Shown: piece after piece, positions 7,046-14,659 of the stretch
How positions within the stretch are numbered: the first letter of the stretch is position 1
Layout of the letters: every line of letters begins with the position of its first letter
Assembly: GCA_025774205.1 (NCBI GenBank)
Contig: JALGWK010000004.1
Location: 1-19,320 of the forward strand
Length of the DNA stretch: 19,320 nucleotides
Reading direction: 5' to 3'
From: a bacterium
Lineage (GTDB): Bacteria > Blakebacterota > Blakebacteria > Blakebacterales > Blakebacteraceae
Program-made: the position numbers and the translations under genes
Notes under the pieces: generated by a model
What the model was told of the DNA's origin: nothing
Seen by the model: only the letters and a program-made list of their open reading frames with translations
Database searches by the model: none

Positions 7046-10000
7046 ATGCCGTGTCCGACAGCCCTGCATACCGCCCGAGGACCGGAGCCCCGGTCTGACA
7101 CCTCACGCGCCACCGTGAACGGAAGGTCGTCAGCTGAGGGGGGATTTACGCTCGTTGAGTTGATGGTCTCCCTGGTGCTGACGTCTGTGATGTTCTCGGC
7201 GATGCTGGTCGCCTTCCAGGCCCAGAACACGATAAACACGGTCGAACTCGACGTGATCGAGACGCAGCAGAACGCCCGGATGGCGATGACCTCCCTCGGG
7301 ACCGACATCCGGCAGGCAGGCTACTACGTCGATCACTTCAACCGGCAGCCGGTCTGGATCGACGCGGCCCCCAACCAGCTGACCTTCAACGCCAATCTCT
7401 CCGACCGTTTCGTGGCGATGAACCGCGATTCGGCGGTCCCGTTGAGCGATGGTACGATGTACAAGCCGGGCGATTTCACTTCCCTGCCCCAAAATGAGAA
7501 CCTGCCGGTCTTCCTCGACCGATACCTGAACGAATCGGAGACGATCCGGCTGACCCTCGATCGGACCCACGATGGGCTGGTAACGGTCGACGACCGCCAG
7601 CCCGGGGCCGCCAATCCGAACCTCTATACCCTCACCAAGGAGGTCAACGGGAACCCCCCGGCGATCCTGGCCTACAACGTGAGGGGTCCGGCGGCTTACC
7701 CCGACGGCACCCTGCCGCCGCCCATCTTCCAGTACTGGGGGGTATTCACCTTACCCGACGTTCTGGAACTGTGGGGGGACAGCAACAGCGACGGGGCCCT
7801 GTCCCAGGCGGAGATCAACGCGTTGACACCGGTCTCCCGGGCCAACCTGCCGAATGTCCAGCGAGTGGATATCACGGTCATCGTTGAGACCGGCCGCCTT
7901 GCCCACGGCTACGAGGGACCGTTCGGCACCAGCGGCGACCCCTACCAGTACCGGTCGTATACGCTGAGGCGTCAGATCAGGGCCCGGAACGTGGGGATCA
8001 ATCCGAGTGGCTGGCTGCTCTGCGGGGTACCTCCCGATCCCCCCCTGAATCCCTTCGGGTACGACACCCCCGCGGACAATGGCGGCAGCATCACCATCGA
8101 ATGGGACTCCTCACTTGACGAGTTCATCGATGAAGAGGATGTCCAGTACTACTCTGTCTACCGGAAGCTCGGGTCGGCCGGAGAGGAAGAGGTGGTGGGG
8201 CAGATACAGGCGATCATCGCCGACACCAACTACGTCTTCATCGATGACGGCGACGTCGACAACTTCAACTCACCGGTGGATGGTCTGGAATATTACTATC
8301 GCATGGCCGCCTGGGACTGCGCTCCCCAGGAGTCCGTGCCAACTGCCTGGATCGGTCCCATCGTCAGCATACCGAACGGGCCTCAACCGCCCGTCATCGA
8401 TGACGCCTGGGATACCCCCTGTGACACCGGACTGGATATTACCGTCCGCTTCCTTGCCAGCCCGCAGGACAATGGTCTGGCCGGCGGAGTCGAGAGGTAC
8501 CAGGTCTACCGCGGCACCGTCTCGGATGGCACCATCTTCTCCAAGGTCCTGGTCGACACCCTGGTCGATGCTGTCGGTCAGACGGCCTATGAATTCCATG
8601 ACACGGTCGGCAATGATGCCGGTTTACCACCGGTCGACAATACGGACTACTACTACATCATCCGGGCCGTAAGGGCCGGGATTGAAAGCGAAAACAGCAA
8701 CGAGGCCGGAGCCGTCTGGAGTTCGGAAGGTCTCTCGGCCGCCAGGCTCATCTCGGTCGTGGACAAGCCGGGCGATGACGGTCGGGCCCTGCTGCTGGCA
8801 TGGCGCCGATCACCTTCGGAAGACTGCACTCCCGGGCCGGAGCACTACTGGCTCATGCGACGGGTCAAGGGAACCTCGACCTGGAACAAGGTCGGGGAAT
8901 TTCTGGCTGCGGGACAGCAGACCTACAACCACGAGGACAATAACCTCGGCGCGGGGCTCATTCCCGGCACCACCTATGAATATCTCGTTCTGACGAAGCT
9001 GGGTACGGAGTTCGAGGAATCCAACGTCGAGGAGGGGACCCCCGCGGCGAACCCGCTCATCGGGCCGCCGGCGGGACTGTCGGCCGAAGATGAGGCATGT
9101 GATCCGAACGGCAATATCATCCTCGAGTGGAGCGCTTCTCCCGATGACGGGGACGGCTCATTCCTGGTAGATCAGTACCTCATCTACCGGTGGCGGGGGG
9201 GCTTCGCGCCCGGCCTGATCGCGATAGTCACCGCCGATGGTTCGGAACTCTACAACTGGACCGATTCGGCGGCCACCAACCCCGGGAACGCACCGATCCT
9301 GGGTGTCACCTACTGGTACCACGTGACCGCCTACAACAGCTCCACTTCAGCCGAGAGCGATCCATCGAACGACTCCGAGGCCACCGCCGACGGTTCCCCG
9401 GGGGCAGCGGAGATCACTGCCGCCTTCGATACCTTCCAGCCGACGCAGAGAGAGATCCGGGTGGAATGGCTGGCCTCCGAGGATGATGGCGGATGTTCCG
9501 ATTCGGTGTACGACTACCGCATCTTCCGGACGACGGTGCAGGGGAATTACACCGCCCCCGCGATCGGCCACCTCCACGCCGACGACTCCGAACTCTATTT
9601 CTGGCTGGACAATCTCTCCAACTCCACCAACCCTCCCGCGGATGGCCAGACGTACTGGTACATCATCCGCGCCTACGACATCGTGAACGATCTCCTCTCG
9701 ATGGCCAGCAACGAGTTCGGACCGGTCGAACCGTTCGGGGATGCCTGCGAATGCTGTCCGATCTTCCAGGATGATTTCGAGAGTGGGAATCTCGGCTGGA
9801 CTTCCGGCGGCAACCGGGACGACTGGCAGCTCGGGCGACCGCGCGGCAAGTCGTTCGATCCCAGCGTGGCGCATTCAGGTGCCAATGTCTGGGGGAACGA
9901 CATCGGGGAGGGATCGTTCGACGGCATGTACCGCTCCCGGGCCGACAACTGGATTATCAGTCCAACGATGGACCTCTCCGGGTACAACAATGGCACGGTG

Positions 10001-10654
10001 ATGCTCTCCTACTGGCGCTGGCTCTCGGTACAGCAGGGTACCCACGACGACGCGGAGTTGAGGATCGATAACGGTTCCGGTTGGCAGACGATGTGGCAGA
10101 ATCAGAGCGATGTCAACACGGTGGATGGAGAATGGAAGGAGCAGCTGCTCGATCTCACCCCCTACCTGGTGCTCGGCAGTCCGAACGTCAGGATCGCCTG
10201 GGCGCTCGACACCAACAACTCGCAGCAGTTCGGCGGGTGGAACATCGACGACGTGGAGGTCTGTTACACATCAGCAGGTCCATGTGACATCTTCCTCTAT
10301 ATTGGTGACTCGGTTGCCCTGAACCAGGGGAATAACCTCTTCTTCGATATCTTCAACACGAGTGACGTACCGGTCGACATGCTCGGGATGATCATTGACT
10401 GGTCGGTCGAAGGCAGTCTGCTGAAGTCTATCGCCACTCAGGGAAGCGGTCCCGGAGAAGTGTGGACAACAGCAGTCTCCCAGGCGCCCACGGTTGAGGC
10501 AACGTTCTCCACGCCGGTGACGTTCGACGCGGATGGATCAGTTCGATTCAAGCTGAGATATCAACCGGGACAGCTGAGGGGCTCCGCCCTTCGACTGCGG
10601 TTCATCACTGAATGTGGCGTATCGAACGAGATCGTCATCCAGCTGCCGGGTTAG
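7046..10654 (+). CDS. Giant PilW-like prepilin with FN3 modules and a beta-sandwich head
   Basis: This is a 1202-residue protein. A 33-residue basic leader ends at GG|FTLVELMV, with Glu38 at mature position 5, and is followed by a hydrophobic helix to about 58. DIRQAGYYVD at about 90-100 is typical of PilW minor pilins. Residues D245-E256 (DSNSDGALSQAE) fit an EF-hand calcium loop. From about 325 to 893 there are five FN3-like modules of about 110 residues, each with a Y-x-(I/V)-(Y/F)-R strand and a late YYY/YWY strand. A beta-sandwich follows at about 905-1073 (FQDDFESGNLGWTS...NWIISPTMDLSG...GGWNIDDVEVC), then a C-terminal beta domain. PilW proteins are normally about 250-350 residues, so this is an adhesin-like fusion, presumably processed by a prepilin peptidase and displayed at a pilus tip or on the cell surface. 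No other pilus gene is nearby. AGGAG precedes the ATG by 6 bases. Confidence 0.85.
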   Translation: MPCPTALHTARGPEPRSDTSRATVNGRSSAEGGFTLVELMVSLVLTSVMFSAMLVAFQAQNTINTVELDVIETQQNARMAMTSLGTDIRQAGYYVDHFNRQPVWIDAAPNQLTFNANLSDRFVAMNRDSAVPLSDGTMYKPGDFTSLPQNENLPVFLDRYLNESETIRLTLDRTHDGLVTVDDRQPGAANPNLYTLTKEVNGNPPAILAYNVRGPAAYPDGTLPPPIFQYWGVFTLPDVLELWGDSNSDGALSQAEINALTPVSRANLPNVQRVDITVIVETGRLAHGYEGPFGTSGDPYQYRSYTLRRQIRARNVGINPSGWLLCGVPPDPPLNPFGYDTPADNGGSITIEWDSSLDEFIDEEDVQYYSVYRKLGSAGEEEVVGQIQAIIADTNYVFIDDGDVDNFNSPVDGLEYYYRMAAWDCAPQESVPTAWIGPIVSIPNGPQPPVIDDAWDTPCDTGLDITVRFLASPQDNGLAGGVERYQVYRGTVSDGTIFSKVLVDTLVDAVGQTAYEFHDTVGNDAGLPPVDNTDYYYIIRAVRAGIESENSNEAGAVWSSEGLSAARLISVVDKPGDDGRALLLAWRRSPSEDCTPGPEHYWLMRRVKGTSTWNKVGEFLAAGQQTYNHEDNNLGAGLIPGTTYEYLVLTKLGTEFEESNVEEGTPAANPLIGPPAGLSAEDEACDPNGNIILEWSASPDDGDGSFLVDQYLIYRWRGGFAPGLIAIVTADGSELYNWTDSAATNPGNAPILGVTYWYHVTAYNSSTSAESDPSNDSEATADGSPGAAEITAAFDTFQPTQREIRVEWLASEDDGGCSDSVYDYRIFRTTVQGNYTAPAIGHLHADDSELYFWLDNLSNSTNPPADGQTYWYIIRAYDIVNDLLSMASNEFGPVEPFGDACECCPIFQDDFESGNLGWTSGGNRDDWQLGRPRGKSFDPSVAHSGANVWGNDIGEGSFDGMYRSRADNWIISPTMDLSGYNNGTVMLSYWRWLSVQQGTHDDAELRIDNGSGWQTMWQNQSDVNTVDGEWKEQLLDLTPYLVLGSPNVRIAWALDTNNSQQFGGWNIDDVEVCYTSAGPCDIFLYIGDSVALNQGNNLFFDIFNTSDVPVDMLGMIIDWSVEGSLLKSIATQGSGPGEVWTTAVSQAPTVEATFSTPVTFDADGSVRFKLRYQPGQLRGSALRLRFITECGVSNEIVIQLPG
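7778..7813 (+). other. EF-hand-type calcium loop inside the prepilin
   Basis: Residues 245-256, DSNSDGALSQAE, have D1, N3, D5, G6, L8 and E12, the exact pattern of a canonical 12-residue EF-hand or dockerin-type loop. It sits at the end of the pilin head, before the FN3 modules. Confidence 0.65.
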
Positions 10655-11816
10655 CGGGAGGAGGAGGGGGGGGGCGCACTCGCCTCGACTGAAGATCACG
10701 AAGTGAGGCCAGCACGCGGTCTACGCGCTCCAGGTGCGAGCGCACCGTATCGTTATCCTCGAGTTCGAGGGTGGTCTCCCAGATCTGCTTTGCCTGTTCG
10801 TAGTGACCGTTCGTATAGAGATCGTTCCCCTGCCCCAGATATATCTCCACCTGGCGGACAATTCGCTGGTTGAGTTGTCCCCGAACATCCGATACCTCGG
10901 GGGAGTCGGGGGCCATGATCTCTGCTTCATCCACGAGCCGGCGCGCTTCCAGCAGCAGCTGCTGGTCGAGAGCGTCTCTGGCCTCGTTCAGACGCTGATC
11001 CACTTCTCTCTGCCGTCGCTCACGTTCCGCGCGAATCCGGGCCGCTTCGTCCCTTCTGCGATCGTCCTCCTGGATATTCGCCACCTGTGTCTCAGCTGCT
11101 GCAAGGAGGCGGATCTCTTCTCGTTCGGCCATGGCGCGGCGTTCATGCTCCCGACTGATCTGATCCATCGCAGCTTCTACCCGGGGGGTACGTTCTATCC
11201 GGGCGGCGATGATGATATAGCCCTCGGCAGTGAAGTAATCACCATCCAGCAGCGCTTCTTCCCCTGCTGTGGAGAGGCGCTCAACGATACTGGTGAGTTC
11301 TGCCTGAATTGCGGCGACCTGCCTGCGCCCTGCGAGGTGATAGGGGTCGACCCGGGCAATTTCCTGCCGGAGGGGGAGCTCCTGAAGGAGCCGCTCCGCC
11401 CGCAGCAGTATCAGCCTGTCGTCCACGTCGTTCAACAGCATTGTCTGCCGTTGCCGCATATTCTGCTCGGCGGTATCGATCTCCTCACTGGTCGGGTACT
11501 TCTGGCGGGCCTCAACCAGCATGGCTATGGCGCTGGTCCAGTCACCCTCTGCTTCTATCGCTTCGGAACGCGCGATCATGGACCGGGCGTATTCGTCAGC
11601 GAGGTCCTGCACCTCGGCCTCCAGCGCTCGAAAGCTCTCGCGTTCCGGGTGGGTTGGAGGAATATCGCGCAGTTCCCGCAGCGCTTCACCGAAATCCTGA
11701 CGCGCGACGAGGGCGTTGATCTCGTTTATGGTGGGTGGACGGAGGAAACTGGGAATGGTGCAACCGCACAGGAGAGCCAGAGCCACCATCACACTATTTC
11801 GCAGAGACGTTCTCAT
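10635..11816 (-). CDS. TPR-type lipoprotein with coiled coil and proline-rich tail
   Basis: The 393-residue product has an N-terminal signal peptide with a lipobox (LCGC, lipidated Cys19), so it should be membrane-anchored outside the cytoplasm. Residues 30-110 are helical TPR-like repeats (FGEALRELRDI..., DWTSAIAMLVEARQKYP). Residues about 210-290 are a charged coiled coil rich in Arg and Glu, and a C-terminal TPR (NGHYEQAKQIWETTLELED) precedes PPPPPPANPAAG. This suggests a scaffold for protein contacts; the partner is unknown. Its ATG overlaps the cyclase stop in an ATGA (11813-11816) and no ribosome site is visible, so translation is probably coupled to the cyclase. Its last 20 bases overlap the end of the convergent prepilin gene. 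Confidence 0.82.
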   Translation of the reverse strand: MRTSLRNSVMVALALLCGCTIPSFLRPPTINEINALVARQDFGEALRELRDIPPTHPERESFRALEAEVQDLADEYARSMIARSEAIEAEGDWTSAIAMLVEARQKYPTSEEIDTAEQNMRQRQTMLLNDVDDRLILLRAERLLQELPLRQEIARVDPYHLAGRRQVAAIQAELTSIVERLSTAGEEALLDGDYFTAEGYIIIAARIERTPRVEAAMDQISREHERRAMAEREEIRLLAAAETQVANIQEDDRRRDEAARIRAERERRQREVDQRLNEARDALDQQLLLEARRLVDEAEIMAPDSPEVSDVRGQLNQRIVRQVEIYLGQGNDLYTNGHYEQAKQIWETTLELEDNDTVRSHLERVDRVLASLRDLQSRRVRPPPPPPANPAAG

Positions 11817-13474
11817 GAATTGGAGGCTACTACCTGTTTCAATATCGATACAATCTCTTTATCCCCGATCGTCCGGTATGCTGGTCTGATGCTTTTGACG
11901 ATATAGCTGTTAACCGGCTCACTCTTGCCGCGCAGATGAATCAAATCATGCTTCTTGACCATAATACGCTCCGCCAGATCCGGATGCTTCTTTGTTTCCT
12001 CGGTTATCACGATCTGCCCCGGTCCGGCCGCTGAGTGGAGCCGGGAGGCCAGGTTGACGGAGTCACCGACGACCGTGTACTGCATGCGCTCAGAGGATCC
12101 CATATTACCTGCCAGCATCCATCCCGTGTTGATCCCGATCCGGAACTGAACCGTGACGCGTCCTTCTTCCGAACGCTGTTCGTTGAGTTTCTTGGCGAGC
12201 TTCTGGATAGTGATGGCGCAGTCGATGGCGTGGAAACAGTGATCGGGGTCTTCCTCCGGTGCGCCGAACAACAGCATGGCGCAATCGCCGATGTATTTAT
12301 CGACGATACCGTGGTGGAGAGCGGCAATGTGGGCGATGTGGGTAAAATAGCTGTTGAGAAGGTCGGCGACTTCATTCGGTTCCAACTGTTCCGAGAGCCG
12401 GGTAAATCCCACGATGTCGGCAAAGAGCACACTGGCCTGCACGTGTTTGCCGCCGATTCTGACCTCCGCGAGATTGGAGAGGATCTCCTGCGCCACAGTA
12501 GGGGACACGTACCGGGAGAAAATCTTCTCGACCTCTGTTTTCTGCAGGATGCCGTCGGCCATGGTATTAATGGAACTCATCAGTTGCCCGAACTCATCTC
12601 TGCGTTTCTCGGTAAAGCGGTACTGTATGTCTCCCTTGCTCAGGGCCCGGCTGGCATCCATCAGTTGATGGATCGGCCGGGAGAGGCGGCGGCCGATGAA
12701 TATGGAGAGGCCGATTCCGAAGAGGATCATGACGATGGTGGCTGCGACAATAACCCGCACCGAGGATTGGAGAGATTCGTTCAGGTAGGCACGGCTGAAC
12801 GTTACCATAATCCATCCGACCGCAATATCGCCGTATAATGAAGGGCTGACGAACGTCACCACGTCCCGATTTCCCTCCCCGCCTGCAGGATCGTACCATT
12901 CGATATACGGCTGATCCTGCTCCCCTGCTTCACGGTTCGACATCTCGATAGGTTCTGCGGTGTAATGGGGAATTGCCCCGGAACTGGCCAGTGTGTCGCC
13001 ATCCGCCGAGAGAACAGCAGCACCCAGCACGCTCGCATTACTCCTCAGGGTGGTTACCAGCGGTCCGAGTCGCCAACCCTCGTCAGCAAGGATCGGATCT
13101 GTGGCCGATCCGGCCATCTGATCGGCAACCGTCTGGCCGAAGTCGTACGTCTGTGCGCGAAGCAGTCGGGTCTGTCTGTTGAGGATTCCCAGGCCGAGCG
13201 CCGACATGAGGATGAGAATGACGAATCCGATTGAGAAGGAGTATTTGTAGGTAATGGGAATTCGGGTGAGCAGCGGAATGGTCCTGCTTTTCCTTAAAGC
13301 AGGCCACAACAACCTGGCTGCGACCTTGATCAGCTCGCCGGCCCGGATCAGGAGTGAGCGAAAGAATGTGTTCCTGTCTGTGTCTGTCATGCCTGGTCCG
13401 TTGGAGTGAGGAACCTGACCGTTCACCTTCGTGAGCTGAGTGTTCTGACCGTATTGTACTCTTCCCGCCACCAT
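11813..13474 (-). CDS. Membrane-bound class III adenylate cyclase with extracytoplasmic sensor and HAMP domain
   Basis: The 553-residue protein makes cAMP from ATP. In order it has a basic N-terminus, a membrane helix (78-98), an extracytoplasmic CACHE-like sensor (about 99-238), a second helix (239-261), HAMP (262-310) and a class III cyclase domain (about 345-515). Metal-binding D353 (FADIVGFT) and D397 (KYIGD) are present, as are adenine-selecting K393 and D471 and transition-state N474 and R478 (GDSVNLASR), so it should be an active adenylate cyclase. The start is uncertain. AGGAGG overlaps the stop of the upstream oxidoreductase but lies 16 bases from ATG 13474; an alternative ATG at 13390 has no clear ribosome site. 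The gap to the upstream gene is 20 bases and the downstream lipoprotein gene overlaps by 4, so all are likely one operon. Confidence 0.9.
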   Translation of the reverse strand: MVAGRVQYGQNTQLTKVNGQVPHSNGPGMTDTDRNTFFRSLLIRAGELIKVAARLLWPALRKSRTIPLLTRIPITYKYSFSIGFVILILMSALGLGILNRQTRLLRAQTYDFGQTVADQMAGSATDPILADEGWRLGPLVTTLRSNASVLGAAVLSADGDTLASSGAIPHYTAEPIEMSNREAGEQDQPYIEWYDPAGGEGNRDVVTFVSPSLYGDIAVGWIMVTFSRAYLNESLQSSVRVIVAATIVMILFGIGLSIFIGRRLSRPIHQLMDASRALSKGDIQYRFTEKRRDEFGQLMSSINTMADGILQKTEVEKIFSRYVSPTVAQEILSNLAEVRIGGKHVQASVLFADIVGFTRLSEQLEPNEVADLLNSYFTHIAHIAALHHGIVDKYIGDCAMLLFGAPEEDPDHCFHAIDCAITIQKLAKKLNEQRSEEGRVTVQFRIGINTGWMLAGNMGSSERMQYTVVGDSVNLASRLHSAAGPGQIVITEETKKHPDLAERIMVKKHDLIHLRGKSEPVNSYIVKSIRPAYRTIGDKEIVSILKQVVASNS

Positions 13475-13494
13475 TCCACCAAGACCTGAGCCTC

Positions 13495-14655
13495 CTACTT
13501 CAGCTGTTCCATACCGGCGAACTCACGGTAGGGCGAGAACTTCTCGAGCACTTCAAGGTCATCCCCGGTCAACTCGTCCGTCACGATTCGTGCCAGCACA
13601 TGCGCCAGGCCGGGGCCGAGCATGAATCCCTGGCCGCACATACCAACAGCATGGATGTACCCCTCGACCTCCCTGTCCCTGCCCACGATCGGTGATGCGT
13701 CCGGGGTCATCGGATAGAGTCCGCGCCAGCTCCGCCGGACCTTCAGGTTCTTCAATCTGGGCATCAGGTCCACCATGCGCCTGGCAATGTGGGGCATGAA
13801 CCAGGAGGTTTCACGACGGTCGGTTCCCACGAGGGGGGGATCGGGGGTGAGGCAGAAGATCAGCTGACCGGTCCGGTGCTGGTAGAAATAGTAGTTGGCC
13901 GATCCTTCGACCGGTCGGATATCGACGATCATCGGTTTGAGAAAGGGGGCCACCGGCTCGGTCACGCCCGCCTCATGAGAATCGGGAGTGATCGGCACTT
14001 CGAGCCCCACCATCTCCGCGATCCCCCCGGCTCCTGCCCCGGCGGCATTGATCACGACCGGCGTTGAGTACGATCCCCGGTCGGTCACCACCCCGCTGAT
14101 CCTGCCGTTTTCCCGACGGATCTCCGTCACCAGTTCCTTGAACCGGTACTCCGCGCCGAGTTCCAGGCTCTGACGGTAGAACTGCCAGGTGGCCAGCAGG
14201 GGGGAGGCGCTGCCGTCCCCGGGTGACCAGGTCCCGCCGATCAGGCCGTCACGATTCAGGTCGGGCACCACCTCGAGCAGATCGTCCCGGTCGAGCCAGG
14301 AAATATCGAGACCGTACGACTGCTGAACGGTGATGAGATCCTTCAGGATCCGTTCCTCACGCCCGCGATAAGCGACGAAGGAATATCCGCCCCGCGTCCA
14401 CTCAATGCTCTCTCCGTACCGTTCCTCCCACCCGGAGAAGACCTCGATACTCTTCAGACAGGTCCGGATCTTGGCCACATCGGAATGGGTGGCCCGGATA
14501 CCCCCGATGGCGGCCTTGCTCGCTCCCTGGCCGACACTCGCGCGGGCGTCGATGACCAGGGGGCGGAGGCCGGCCTCGGCCAGATACAGCGCGGTGGGGG
14601 TGCCGACGCTGCCGGCACCGATGATGATCACGTCGTATGTTCCGTGGTTTCCCAC
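13495..14655 (-). CDS. FAD-dependent oxidoreductase of the DAO family (HcnC/SoxB/proline dehydrogenase beta-like)
   Basis: The protein opens with an FAD-binding beta-alpha-beta fold (IIIGAGSVGTPTALYLAEAGL) and an acidic ribose-binding residue in LVIDA. GIRATHSD, INAAGAGAG and the C-terminal GLYPMTPDASPIVG and GMCGQGFMLGPGLA motifs follow. This is the DAO/SoxB/HcnC pattern of enzymes that oxidise the C-N bond of amino acids or amines such as glycine, sarcosine, proline or opines. The substrate cannot be read from sequence. It follows the Fe-S flavoprotein gene directly, so electrons probably pass from its FAD to that partner and not to oxygen. I chose GTG 14655, just after the upstream stop, with GAG 7 bases before it. 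A GTG at 14685 would add ten residues overlapping the partner gene. Confidence 0.85.
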   Translation of the reverse strand: MGNHGTYDVIIIGAGSVGTPTALYLAEAGLRPLVIDARASVGQGASKAAIGGIRATHSDVAKIRTCLKSIEVFSGWEERYGESIEWTRGGYSFVAYRGREERILKDLITVQQSYGLDISWLDRDDLLEVVPDLNRDGLIGGTWSPGDGSASPLLATWQFYRQSLELGAEYRFKELVTEIRRENGRISGVVTDRGSYSTPVVINAAGAGAGGIAEMVGLEVPITPDSHEAGVTEPVAPFLKPMIVDIRPVEGSANYYFYQHRTGQLIFCLTPDPPLVGTDRRETSWFMPHIARRMVDLMPRLKNLKVRRSWRGLYPMTPDASPIVGRDREVEGYIHAVGMCGQGFMLGPGLAHVLARIVTDELTGDDLEVLEKFSPYREFAGMEQLK

Positions 14656-14659
14656 CCGG

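Noticed and set aside
10734-11906. 390-codon plus-strand frame across the lipoprotein gene
   Set aside because: It is a mirror of the TPR lipoprotein and the cyclase end. The minus-strand reading has a signal peptide, repeats and operon overlap, and this one has none.
13988-14173. Possible small plus-strand gene inside the DAO-family gene
   Set aside because: It has no ribosome site, and its composition is that of an antisense shadow.
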